A stretch of 12,945 nt of DNA from Clostridium sp. CAG:448 (GCA_000433415.1 FR890567.1:6899-19843), one strand, 5' to 3'; counted from the first letter of the stretch, positions 1-7,357 are shown. Notes: a model not told the origin generated them from the sequence alone. Program-made: numbers and translations.

Positions 1-314
1 GCACCGACAATCACCTGATGCTCCTGGATCTGCGCGGCCGTGACATCACCGGCAAAGAGCTGGAAGCGCGCCTGGATGCCGTACACATCACTGCCAACAA
101 GAACGCCGTCCCCGGCGACACGCGCAGTCCGTTTATCACAAGCGGCGTCCGCCTGGGCACCCCCGCCGTCACCTCCCGCGGATTCGGCACCGCGGAAATG
201 GACCGCATTGCCGCCTGGATTGATGACACCGTGCGTGACTTTGAAGGCACCCGTGCCCGCATCACCGAAGAGGTCATCGCCCTGTGTGAGCAGTATCCCA
301 TCTACCGCAACTGA
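1..314 (+). CDS. glyA: Serine hydroxymethyltransferase, C-terminal fragment
   Basis: This is the last ~104 codons of a PLP-dependent serine hydroxymethyltransferase, which interconverts serine plus tetrahydrofolate and glycine plus 5,10-methylene-tetrahydrofolate in the cytoplasm. The reading frame starts at base 3 and enters the window open. It shows the conserved C-terminal signatures TDNHLMLLDLR, ITANKNAVPGD, and SPFITSGVRLGTPAVTSRGF; the arginine in SGVRLGTPA is the substrate-carboxylate ligand known in this family. It ends normally at TGA (312-314), so only the N-terminal part, including the PLP lysine, lies outside the window. It converges on the minus-strand operon that ends at 448, with a hairpin between them. 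Identification is secure; nothing can be said of its promoter. Confidence 0.96.
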   Translation, partial: TDNHLMLLDLRGRDITGKELEARLDAVHITANKNAVPGDTRSPFITSGVRLGTPAVTSRGFGTAEMDRIAAWIDDTVRDFEGTRARITEEVIALCEQYPIYRN

Positions 315-351
315 AAAACACCATAAAAAAGAAAACACCGTAAAAAAGAAG

Positions 352-390
352 AAAAGCAGCGTTTTTGCACACGGCAAGGACGCTGCTTTT
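352..390. terminator. Bidirectional hairpin terminator between glyA and rarA
   Basis: The arms AAAAGCAGCG (352-361) and CGCTGCTTTT (381-390) pair perfectly over 10 bp. A small inner stem, TTGC (365-368) with GCAA (374-377), shortens the loop. The A-rich left flank and T-rich right end make it usable from both sides, which suits its place between converging glyA (stop at 314) and rarA (stop at 448). No other structure was noted in the 133-bp gap. Confidence 0.75.
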
Positions 391-447
391 CCGATTTCAA
401 AAAATACGCACCATAAGTACAGATATGCCTGCCGCATCGGGGAAACT

Positions 448-1668
448 TCACTTTTTTCCTTTGATTTTTTCCCAATACGCCTGTGCGGCGCCCTCGGTCT
501 TGTTGTTTCCGTAAGTGTAATACCGCCGGTCACGCAGATCGTCCGGCAGGTACTGCTGTGCCACATAGTGATTCTCATAGTCATGCGGATAGCGATACCC
601 CTGGTACAGCGGCGCACGCAGATGTACCGGAACCTGTCCGCCCATTCCCTTCTCCGCGTCCGCCATTGCCATGGTAACAGCGGCATCCCCGGAATTGGAT
701 TTGGGCGCCGTTGCCAACAGAATCGCCGCATCGGCAAGCGGAATCCGCGCCTCCGGCATACCAAGAGAGACCGCCGACTGGCAGGCAGCATAGACAATCG
801 GAATCGCCTGCGGATACGCAAGCCCGATGTCCTCTGCGGCAATCACCTGCAGACGGCGGCAGGCGGAAAGAAGCTCCCCTGAGGCAAGCAACCGTCCCAG
901 ATAAAACACCGCCGCATCCGGGTCCGACCCACGGATGGACTTTTGCAGGCAGGAAAGCAGATCAAAATGGGTGTCGTCGTTAAAATTGCCAACGCCGGAC
1001 CGGAAGGCACGCACATCCTCCGCGCACAGCTCCCCGTCCGCGGCAAAATAGGTGTTTTCCAACAGTCCGACCGCACGCCGCACATCTCCCCCGCACAGCG
1101 TGGCAATCTGCAAAAGCAACGCATCCGACGCCGTCTTCTCTGTCTGATTTTCCCGATTGAGGTACGCCAGCGCACGCCGGAGCATGATCGCACAGTCCGC
1201 CGGCGCAACCGGCTTGAATTCAAACAGAGAGGAACGGGAAATGATGGCGTTGTAAACATAAAAATGCGGATTTTCCGTTGTCGAGGCAATCAGGGTCACA
1301 CGCCCGTCCTCCATGTATTCCAAAAGCGACTGCTGTTGCTTCCGGTTGAAATACTGGATTTCGTCCAGATACAGGAGCACCCCGCCGCTTCCGAACACGT
1401 TTCCGGTCTGCCGCAGAACCTCCTTGACGTCGTTCAGGGATGCACTTGTCGCGTTCAGCTTATGAAAATCCATCCCGGACTGCGCCGCAATGACGGACGC
1501 GGCGGTTGTTTTGCCGGTTCCGGGAGGGCCGAAAAAAATCATATTGGTCAGGCGTCCGCCCGCAAGCATTCTGCGGATTACGCCGCGTTCGCCGAACAGA
1601 TGTGCCTGCCCGACGATTTCCTCAATGGTTTTCGGGCGGATCAGATCGGCAAGCTGTGCATTTCTCAT
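448..1668 (-). CDS. rarA: Replication-associated recombination protein A (RarA/MgsA), AAA+ ATPase
   Basis: A 406-aa clamp-loader-like AAA+ ATPase of the RarA/MgsA/WRNIP1 family, which acts at stalled replication forks. Seen directly: an N-terminal LADLIRPKTIEEIVGQ start typical of the family, Walker A GPPGTGKT (residues 47-54), Walker B LLYLDEI (98-104), sensor 1 STTEN (129-133) and the ISRSSLFE arginine-finger region (142-150). The C-terminal tetramerisation/helical part carries SIRGSDPDAAVFYLGRL (244-260), AEDIGLAYP (278-286) and MPEARIPLADAAI (304-316). Length fits the family (about 400-440 aa). The start ATG overlaps the TGA of the upstream lipoprotein gene as ATGA, so translation is probably coupled. 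It is the last gene of the maf-mreB-CPBP-pbp-lipoprotein-rarA operon. Confidence 0.95.
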   Translation of the reverse strand: MRNAQLADLIRPKTIEEIVGQAHLFGERGVIRRMLAGGRLTNMIFFGPPGTGKTTAASVIAAQSGMDFHKLNATSASLNDVKEVLRQTGNVFGSGGVLLYLDEIQYFNRKQQQSLLEYMEDGRVTLIASTTENPHFYVYNAIISRSSLFEFKPVAPADCAIMLRRALAYLNRENQTEKTASDALLLQIATLCGGDVRRAVGLLENTYFAADGELCAEDVRAFRSGVGNFNDDTHFDLLSCLQKSIRGSDPDAAVFYLGRLLASGELLSACRRLQVIAAEDIGLAYPQAIPIVYAACQSAVSLGMPEARIPLADAAILLATAPKSNSGDAAVTMAMADAEKGMGGQVPVHLRAPLYQGYRYPHDYENHYVAQQYLPDDLRDRRYYTYGNNKTEGAAQAYWEKIKGKK

Positions 1669-2237
1669 TCCGCTTCCCCCTTTCCGTCTTTCCCGACGGA
1701 ATAAACGGTTCCGTCCTCACAAACAATACGCGAAAGCAGCAATTCACAATAGGAATAGCGTTCATCCTCATAAACATGCACGCGTCCCTGCACGGTGACT
1801 TCCTCCCCCGGCAGCGGATACGAACCGCCGTCCGCCCAACGGATTTCCATCCCCGTCGCGCTTCCGTCCTCCAACCGCCGGTAACAGCGGTAGTACGTTT
1901 TCCCTTTTTCGGTCAGCGTTCCGAATATGCCGCAGAGCTGCAGCTCTTTCCCATCAAACTGCGCACCGTTTGCATAAATGTACGCAATCTCCTGCTGAAA
2001 GGAGGTCGGATTGTCCGAAATGACATAAACGCCTTCTGCATTCCGCGCCGGTGCGCCGTAATTCATATCAAGGCTTCTCTGTACCGCGTTCTGAAACCGC
2101 TCCCCGCCAACCGACATCGCAACAAACATGGATGCCATACTGCACGACGGCAGAACCGTCAGCGCCGCAAGCAGGAAAGGCAGTGCCGCAATTCCGCCCC
2201 TGATTCGTTTTCTTTTGCTTTTCTCTGTCCGTTTCAT
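1665..2237 (-). CDS. Small putative lipoprotein with possible OB-fold domain, unknown function
   Basis: I do not recognise a named family. The 190-aa product has a basic N-terminus (MKRTEKSKRKR), a hydrophobic stretch (residues about 15-30) and LPSC with Cys32. This looks like a lipoprotein signal, although Pro at -2 is unusual, so a simple membrane anchor is possible. The remainder is soluble. From about residue 94 it alternates beta-like segments (GKELQLCGIFGTL, GKTYYRCYR, GEEVTVQGRVHVY, YCELLLSRIV), reminiscent of an OB fold as in tRNA_anti-like extracytoplasmic proteins; that part is inference. Its ATG lies 3 bp after the PBP stop, with GGAG inside the end of the PBP gene as a probable RBS, and its stop overlaps the rarA start. 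It is therefore embedded in the operon and probably an envelope protein made together with the PBP. Confidence 0.75.
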   Translation of the reverse strand: MKRTEKSKRKRIRGGIAALPFLLAALTVLPSCSMASMFVAMSVGGERFQNAVQRSLDMNYGAPARNAEGVYVISDNPTSFQQEIAYIYANGAQFDGKELQLCGIFGTLTEKGKTYYRCYRRLEDGSATGMEIRWADGGSYPLPGEEVTVQGRVHVYEDERYSYCELLLSRIVCEDGTVYSVGKDGKGEAE

Positions 2238-2240
2238 CCT

Positions 2241-4427
2241 TCAATTTTCTCCACTCTCCGGTTCGCTTTCCGTCCCTGCTTCCTGTGTTCTTTTGGCAAG
2301 AGAATCATAATATGCGCGGATGGTTCTTGCGCAGGACAGGGATGCGTAAGAACCGCCGGCACCCTTTTCCAGGACGGCGGCGACCACAATCTCCGGATCG
2401 TCGTACGGCGCCGCACTGACAAACAGCGCATTATCGGTCGATCTGCCTGTCTGTGCCGTACCCGATTTTCCGCCCACAATCACGGGGATCCCTGCATCTT
2501 TGTACATAAAGCCCGATACGGTTGACGAGGTATCCACCATGCTCCGCATCGCCTCCGCAATCACGCGCAGATCCGACTGCCGGAAGGGGTAGGCCGCCTG
2601 CGCCTCGACAGGCGTTGCGTACAGCACCTCCGTGCCGTCAAAGGAACGCACCTGTTGGAGAAGGTGCGCATTGTACCGCGTTCCCCCGTTGAGCAGCGTC
2701 GACAGATACAGCGAAATCTGCAGCGGCGTAAAAGTGTTCTCCGACTGCCCGATTGCCGCAACAATGGTATCGGTCGGCTGCCAATCCTTCAGTCCGTTTT
2801 CCAACCGGTAGTCCGGACCCGCCAGAATTCCCGTCTTCTCGGAAAGCTCCAGCCCCGTCGCGCTTCCCAACCCGTAAATCCGGCAGAAGCGGTTCATGGA
2901 CTCGATTCCCATCACGCGTCCCAGCTCGTAAAAAAAGCAGTTGCAGGAAACGCGCAATGCCTCCCCCACATTGATAAAGCCGTGCTTCCCGTGTGGAGAA
3001 GAGGCACTGTTGTAAATCCAGCAATCCGGCTGATAAGAGGAATAATAGGTATAGGTTCCCGCACATTCCAACCGACTGCTTGCCGTGAAGGAACTCCCGT
3101 CCGCAAGTGTCGGCGACAGTGCAAGTCCCGCCGCCGCCATTCCCAGTTTGAAAACGGAACCGGGCGTATACACCCCGTTGAACGCCCTGTTCAGAAGGGG
3201 ATTGTTCTCATCCGCGGCAAGCTGATCGTAATTTTTGTTATAGGTCGTCAGATCGTAGGTCGGACAGGATGCCGCGGCAAGAATCTCCCCGGTATCCGGA
3301 TCCATCGCAACCAAAGCCCCGGCAAAGCACCCCGACGAATACCCGTTTTTCCGAACCCATTCGGTGTTTTCCCGCAGACCGTCCTCGGCGGCAATCTGCA
3401 CCAGAATATCAATGGTCAGATATACATCCCCGCCCGCAACCGGCGCGCTCTTCATATACTCGTCCACCACATTGCCGTCCGCGTCTTCACAGATCACCCG
3501 CACGCCGTCCTGCCCGCGCAGATAGGACTCAAACGCCGCTTCACAGCCGGACAGTCCCACCGAATCGTTCATATTGTAGCCGCGTTCCTTATAATAGTCC
3601 CACGTTTCCGCCGTGATCTTTCCCACCTGCCCCAGCAGATGCGACGCGTATCCCGGATAGGCATACTCCCGCTCCGCGCGCGTGGAAAACGTCACGCCCG
3701 GCAGTGCCTGTTCCAACACATAGGTCACGGTATCCATGCCGACGTCCTCCGCCAGCACATAGTTTGCCAGATACCCGAAATCCAACGCCTCGGCGTTATA
3801 CCAGACCCGCAAAAGGTACGCCATATTTTCCTCGGTATAAAGCGCATTCCCTTTTCGGTCAGTCAGTCCGTATTTTTTGCACAGGTAGGCGGCAAGCTGC
3901 GACGCAGGAACCGCCTCGGTCACATCGCGTTCCTGATCGGCGGCGGTCTTGTCCCGGCGCAACTCCGCCAGGCGAACCACCCGCGCAAGCCGGGTATGTA
4001 TCGCACTCTCCGGGTCCAGTGCCTCTGCACTGTAGGCAAGATCCGGATAGGTCCCGGTAAAGGGATTGTAGTTTTTCCCCAACTGATCCAGCTTTCCACA
4101 GGCGGACAGTGCCGCCAGTGCGCGCAGAACAACGTCGTTGCGGGCGGTATTGTCTTCCGGCAACGCCTGAATATCCAGTTCCAGATCGTAATAATACCGG
4201 TTTGTCACCAATGCAACCCCGTTGCGGTCGTAGATTTCCCCGCGCTGTGCCTGCACTACTTCCGTCCGCTTGTACACCTTCTCCTCTGCCGCCGCCTGCC
4301 GTGCCTCCCGCGCCGCGGCGCCCAGCTGCAGACTTCCCAGACGGACAAGATACACCACGCACACCACACAGAAAAAGGAGGCAAGGATCACCAGACGCAA
4401 ACCGGTATTGCGCGTTCTGCGTTTCAT
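2241..4427 (-). CDS. mrdA: Class B penicillin-binding protein, PBP2/MrdA type (peptidoglycan transpeptidase)
   Basis: A 728-aa monofunctional D,D-transpeptidase that cross-links peptidoglycan outside the membrane. Seen: a single N-terminal membrane anchor (residues about 12-30), then the dimerisation/pedestal domain with QRGEIYDRNG (61-70) and LLGQVGKI (264-271). The C-terminal transpeptidase has the three active-site motifs: SVFK with nucleophile Ser424 and Lys427, SCN (Ser494-Asn496) and KSGT (654-657). The 100-270 region is longer than in E. coli PBP2, as in many clostridial homologues. The tail is acidic/Ser-rich (SEPESGEN). A purine-rich RBS (GAGGGGGG) lies 7 nt before ATG. Its place downstream of mreB supports an elongation (Rod-system) role; a SpoVD-like sporulation role is a less likely alternative. 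The neighbouring lipoprotein starts 3 bp after its stop. Confidence 0.93.
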   Translation of the reverse strand: MKRRTRNTGLRLVILASFFCVVCVVYLVRLGSLQLGAAAREARQAAAEEKVYKRTEVVQAQRGEIYDRNGVALVTNRYYYDLELDIQALPEDNTARNDVVLRALAALSACGKLDQLGKNYNPFTGTYPDLAYSAEALDPESAIHTRLARVVRLAELRRDKTAADQERDVTEAVPASQLAAYLCKKYGLTDRKGNALYTEENMAYLLRVWYNAEALDFGYLANYVLAEDVGMDTVTYVLEQALPGVTFSTRAEREYAYPGYASHLLGQVGKITAETWDYYKERGYNMNDSVGLSGCEAAFESYLRGQDGVRVICEDADGNVVDEYMKSAPVAGGDVYLTIDILVQIAAEDGLRENTEWVRKNGYSSGCFAGALVAMDPDTGEILAAASCPTYDLTTYNKNYDQLAADENNPLLNRAFNGVYTPGSVFKLGMAAAGLALSPTLADGSSFTASSRLECAGTYTYYSSYQPDCWIYNSASSPHGKHGFINVGEALRVSCNCFFYELGRVMGIESMNRFCRIYGLGSATGLELSEKTGILAGPDYRLENGLKDWQPTDTIVAAIGQSENTFTPLQISLYLSTLLNGGTRYNAHLLQQVRSFDGTEVLYATPVEAQAAYPFRQSDLRVIAEAMRSMVDTSSTVSGFMYKDAGIPVIVGGKSGTAQTGRSTDNALFVSAAPYDDPEIVVAAVLEKGAGGSYASLSCARTIRAYYDSLAKRTQEAGTESEPESGEN

Positions 4428-4466
4428 CTGTTATCCCCCCCTCTTTTTTCTTTCTGCTTTTTGTCT

Positions 4467-4600
4467 TTATGCACTCAGTGAGATCACAAAGAGCAACCCG
4501 CAAGCACAGTATGCAAGGATCATTCCCCAGGAAAAAACACCGTCTTTCCACAGGCTCTGCCGGGAAACGGGAACAACCGCAGGCAAAAGTTTTGTTTTTT
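4467..4600 (-). other. Out-of-frame C-terminal transmembrane extension of the CPBP gene (frameshift at an A6 tract)
   Basis: On the minus strand the CPBP gene has an A6 run (T6 at 4595-4600 on the + strand) directly after the codons for Arg-Arg. Adding one A there joins RRKK to a frame of 42 more residues that ends in TAA at 4467-4469. This extension contains PVSRQSLWKDGVFS followed by the hydrophobic helix WGMILAYCACGLLFVISLS. From memory, related clostridial CPBP proteins end in such a segment (basic loop, then a GMI-containing last helix). The repaired protein would be 350 aa and would leave only 39 bp before the PBP ATG. This may be a true mutation, a sequencing or assembly error, or transcriptional slippage; the sequence alone cannot decide. 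Confidence 0.5.
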
Positions 4601-5518
4601 GCGCCGGACAATCACAAGCGCAATGCCGGCAATCAGACAACCGAACATCCATACATTATACAGCATCAGCGACAGATAAGGCAGCAAATGCTCCCCGATG
4701 TATGTCATTCTTTCTGCTGCGGGCAGACTGTTCAGAAGATCGGTATCAAGATGGTCCGTAATCCAGGTTGTCAGCACGCCGCCGACCAGATTCACCAGCG
4801 CGTGCATCATCATACAAAGGTGAATTTTACCGGAACGGACATAAAGATATGCCAACAGAACGCCCAGCATGAACGTGTAGAAGAACTGATAAAAGTTTCC
4901 GTGAAACAGTCCGAACAACAGTCCCGACAAAAGCACCGCCGGCAGTTCTCCGAACCGCCGCATCCGGTCAACCAACAGTTTCCGGAAGATAAACTCCTCC
5001 CCGATCGGCGCCGCAATGACGGTAAACAGGAAAGTCTGCCAGAGCGGCGCGGCGTTCAGGGTACTTTCCAACCCGTTACCGACGTCGTTTCCCGTCAGAC
5101 CGTTGAGAAAACTCATCAGACCGTTGCCGATGATGCTGCCAAGCATCATGCACCCGGTCGCAATCACGTAAAAAATCAGCCAATGTCCCGCACCGAAACG
5201 TTGCTTCTCCGGCTTGCAGGGTTCCACGCGGCGCAAAAGCAGCCACATCAGCGGAAGTGCGATTCCGTAAAGCGGCACAAAAGACGCAAGCCACTGGAAC
5301 CAGGGGCTGGAGAGGAACTCCTTTGAAATTGCCGAACAGACCATGGCGAACACCACCTGTCCGGCGATGGTTGCAAACGTCAGAATCATCACGGACAATC
5401 CGACCGTTGCGTACTGCCTGCGCATCTCTCCGTCATGTACCGGTGCGTCCGGCACCCCCATGTTCGGCAGGAAAGAAGCACTGACACCCTCATAATCGTA
5501 ATAATAATTCTGATTCAT
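4520..5518 (-). CDS. CPBP family intramembrane glutamic endopeptidase, probably frameshifted near its C-terminus
   Basis: A 332-aa multi-pass membrane protein with the CPBP (Abi/CAAX-protease-like, Pfam Rce1-like) motifs in order: EEFIFR (Glu174, Glu175, Arg179), FGLFH (Phe202, His206) and HALVN (His239, Asn243). These are the known catalytic and metal/water-binding residues of the family. Several hydrophobic helices flank them (about 40-62, 76-95, 113-138, 160-172, 192-206, 212-228, 237-250, 281-304). The Tyr-rich N-terminus is cytosolic-looking. A strong RBS (GAGGAGGG) precedes ATG. It sits between mreB (18 bp upstream) and the PBP gene, where mreC and mreD are usual. After RRKK (305-308) the frame gives an unusual tail ending in FFPGE, while the -1 frame continues as a plausible last membrane helix (see 4467-4600). 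Substrate unknown. Confidence 0.9.
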   Translation of the reverse strand: MNQNYYYDYEGVSASFLPNMGVPDAPVHDGEMRRQYATVGLSVMILTFATIAGQVVFAMVCSAISKEFLSSPWFQWLASFVPLYGIALPLMWLLLRRVEPCKPEKQRFGAGHWLIFYVIATGCMMLGSIIGNGLMSFLNGLTGNDVGNGLESTLNAAPLWQTFLFTVIAAPIGEEFIFRKLLVDRMRRFGELPAVLLSGLLFGLFHGNFYQFFYTFMLGVLLAYLYVRSGKIHLCMMMHALVNLVGGVLTTWITDHLDTDLLNSLPAAERMTYIGEHLLPYLSLMLYNVWMFGCLIAGIALVIVRRKKQNFCLRLFPFPGRACGKTVFFPGE

Positions 5519-5536
5519 AGCGCCCTCCTCTGAGTT

Positions 5537-6544
5537 TTATCTGAATCGGTATTTCGGCTCCTGGCTGATCAGCCGCGGCGTCCGCAGAAGCTTTCCCAAT
5601 CCCATGGCAACGCAGTCCAGCGGCTCCCTTGCCACGACCACACGCACGCCCACGGCACGGGAAAGGAATTTTGCCATGCCCGGGATCTGCGATCCGCCGC
5701 CCGTCAGCAAAAGCCCATAATCAAAAATATCTGCCGCAATATCCGGCGGTGTCTGTTCAATGGTCGCGACCGCCGAACGCGCAAGGGAATTCAGCATTCC
5801 GCGGATCGCCTCGAAAATTTCTCCGCTGGTGACCGTCACCGTACAGGCAAGACCTGTGCGGACATGCAGACCGCTGACCCGCATGCTGCCGCGGTTGATT
5901 CCCGGCAATGCCGTTGCCAGTTCCCTTTTGATATACTCCGCCGTCGACTCTCCCACCAGAATATTCCGCCGCAGGCGCAGATAGTTCTGAATCACGGTAT
6001 CAATCCGGTCCCCGCAGGCGCGGCTGCTGTTGGAACAGACAATCCCACCCGAGCTGATCACCGCCATCTCGGTCATTCCGCCGCCGAAATCCATCAGCAT
6101 ACATCCCCGCGCGGCATTGACACGCAGCCCTGCGCCAACCGCCGCCGCAAGCGGTGCTTCCACCACCGCAACGGAACGCGCACCTGCCTCCAGTGCGACA
6201 TTCTCCAGTGCCATCTGACCGACCTCGGTAATCTGTAACGGCGCGGACAGCAGAATTTTTGGATGGCTGAAAAAGGAAACCGCCTTCAGCTTGTGCAAAA
6301 ACAGCTCCAGCATCCTTGCGGCGGCGTCGAATTCCGCCACGGTGCTCTCTTTGATCGGGCGGTAGGCAAGAATTCCGGAAGGGGTCTTGCCGAGCATCCG
6401 TTTTGCATCCCCGCCGGTTGCGATCACTTCGCGTGTGCGCTTGTCCAGTGCAACCACCGACGGCGCACGCAGAACAATGCCGTCCGGCTCCGCAAAAATA
6501 CGGATATATGAGGTTCCGAAATCAATTCCCATCCGTCTTCCCAT
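5537..6544 (-). CDS. mreB: MreB/Mbl-family bacterial actin with altered catalytic residues
   Basis: A 335-aa MreB-family actin fold protein, normally a membrane-bound filament that guides cell-wall elongation. Recognisable motifs: phosphate-1 GIDFGT (6-11), GKTPSGILAYRPIKE (52-66), phosphate-2 MDFGGGMTE (151-159), GDRIDTVI (178-185), GESTAEYIK (198-206), TPPDIAADIFDYGLLLTGGGS (265-285) and EPLDCVAMGLGK (307-318). Two residues differ from all MreB/Mbl/DnaK sequences I can recall. The Glu before Pro in the IEEP motif is Ala130 (VEAP), and the first Thr of GGGTTE is Met157. Both normally help position the water for ATP hydrolysis. The start at 6544 was chosen because AAAGGAGGGG lies just upstream and the family N-terminus follows at once; a longer frame to 6694 has no family similarity. 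It lies 47 bp after maf and 18 bp before CPBP. Confidence 0.9.
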   Translation of the reverse strand: MGRRMGIDFGTSYIRIFAEPDGIVLRAPSVVALDKRTREVIATGGDAKRMLGKTPSGILAYRPIKESTVAEFDAAARMLELFLHKLKAVSFFSHPKILLSAPLQITEVGQMALENVALEAGARSVAVVEAPLAAAVGAGLRVNAARGCMLMDFGGGMTEMAVISSGGIVCSNSSRACGDRIDTVIQNYLRLRRNILVGESTAEYIKRELATALPGINRGSMRVSGLHVRTGLACTVTVTSGEIFEAIRGMLNSLARSAVATIEQTPPDIAADIFDYGLLLTGGGSQIPGMAKFLSRAVGVRVVVAREPLDCVAMGLGKLLRTPRLISQEPKYRFR

Positions 6545-6552
6545 AAATAACG

Positions 6553-6562
6553 CCCCTCCTTT
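6553..6562 (-). promoter_or_regulatory. Ribosome binding site fixing the mreB start
   Basis: The minus strand reads AAAGGAGGGG, followed by an 8-nt spacer and ATG at 6544. This selects the 335-aa product over a 50-residue longer frame. Confidence 0.8.
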
Positions 6563-6591
6563 CTCCCGTCTTCCGTTTTCCGTCCGGTCGG

Positions 6592-7209
6592 TTATCCGTT
6601 TGCCTCCCGCAGATCCGCAAGAGAACAACCGAATGATTCCCGCAAAAGCCCGCTCAGACGGTTGACCGGCAGCCCGACCACGTTGTAATAACATCCTTCA
6701 ATCCCGGAAATCCAAAGTGCCGCGCCACCCTGGATGGCATACGCGCCTGCCTTGTCATACGGTTCCGTACCAGCAAGATATGCCTGCAGTTCCCCCTCCG
6801 GAATCGGGGAAAAAGTGACGCGGGTGCAGACACTTTCGGTCGCCTCTTCGTCGTTTGCCAGTACGCAGATACCGCTGTAAACACAGTGCACATTGCCGGA
6901 CAGCATCCGGAGCATTCTCTCCGCATCTGCCGGGTCCCGCGGCTTGCCGAGAATCTCCCCTTCGCACGCCACAACCGTGTCCGCCGCAAGGATCAGTACA
7001 CCGTCCGTCATTTCTCCGGCACCCGCCAACCGATTCCGCACCGCCTCCGCTTTCCGGGCAGCAAGAGTACGGACAAGTTGCGCGGGATCCGTCAGATCGC
7101 TGTGCTCATCCGCATCCGCGGTCATGACCGTAAACGGCACACCGAGCCCCGCCAGAATTTCCCTTCTGCGCGGCGATCCGGATGCCAGAATCACCCGTGT
7201 GAATTTCAT
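6592..7209 (-). CDS. maf: Maf-type nucleoside triphosphate pyrophosphatase
   Basis: A 205-aa house-cleaning pyrophosphatase that hydrolyses dTTP/UTP-type or modified nucleotides to the monophosphate. Seen: the N-terminal LASGSPRRREIL (8-19) substrate/phosphate loop, AADTVV with the expected catalytic Asp77 (75-80), GKPRDPADA (88-96), the EPYDKAGAYAIQG block (149-161) with Lys153 and Gln160, and NVVGLPV near the end. This pattern fits the YhdE-like (dTTP/UTP) branch rather than the m7GTP branch; that is inferred from the motif. Overproduction of Maf in Bacillus blocks septation, and maf is commonly next to mreB, as here. It is the first gene behind the promoter at 7248-7276, with a GGAAAGGAAG RBS upstream of ATG. 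Confidence 0.94.
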   Translation of the reverse strand: MKFTRVILASGSPRRREILAGLGVPFTVMTADADEHSDLTDPAQLVRTLAARKAEAVRNRLAGAGEMTDGVLILAADTVVACEGEILGKPRDPADAERMLRMLSGNVHCVYSGICVLANDEEATESVCTRVTFSPIPEGELQAYLAGTEPYDKAGAYAIQGGAALWISGIEGCYYNVVGLPVNRLSGLLRESFGCSLADLREANG

Positions 7210-7247
7210 ATGCGCTCTTCCTTTCCGGTATCTTTATCCAGTGTATC

Positions 7248-7276
7248 AGTATACCACAATTTCCGACCCATTTCAA
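7248..7276 (-). promoter_or_regulatory. Sigma-A type promoter of the maf-mreB-CPBP-pbp-lipoprotein-rarA operon
   Basis: On the minus strand TTGAAA (7276-7271) and TATACT (7253-7248) are separated by exactly 17 bp, about 40 bp before the maf ATG. No other convincing promoter was seen in the short gaps of the operon, so this is probably the main start for about 6.8 kb. Confidence 0.75.
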
Positions 7277-7307
7277 GAGCTTTTTGTAAACACCGCGCGT
7301 AAAACTT

Positions 7308-7357
7308 CCGGCGGCTCCCGCAAAAAAGGCCGCCGGTTTCTCTGCCGACGGTCTTTT
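7308..7357. terminator. Two mutually exclusive GC-rich hairpins, possibly a bidirectional terminator
   Basis: CCGGCGGC (7308-7315) pairs perfectly with GCCGCCGG (7329-7336). The same right arm, extended as GGCCGCCGG (7328-7336), also pairs with CCGACGGTC (7345-7353) with one mismatch and one wobble. The second hairpin is flanked by A6 (7322-7327, a T6 on the minus strand) and T4 (7354-7357), so it could terminate in either direction, better on the minus strand. No intact gene now ends here; it lies upstream of the maf promoter. Confidence 0.5.

Noticed and set aside
943..1704. 253-codon + strand frame
   Set aside because: It is antisense to rarA with all its AAA+ motifs; a composition shadow.
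2655..4481. 608-codon open frame on the + strand
   Set aside because: It is the antisense of the PBP gene, whose protein has a complete set of transpeptidase motifs. The + strand product is rich in Arg, His, Gln and Pro without domains, and has no RBS.
4591..4600. Programmed -1 frameshift heptamer A-AAA-AAC in the CPBP gene
   Set aside because: AAAAAAC is present, but its codon register does not match the CPBP reading frame, so the classic tandem-slippage signal does not apply. Simple A-tract slippage or an indel fits better.
6545..6694. 50-residue N-terminal extension of MreB
   Set aside because: It overlaps the end of maf, has no MreB similarity, and the AGGAGG-type RBS directly precedes the inner ATG at 6544.
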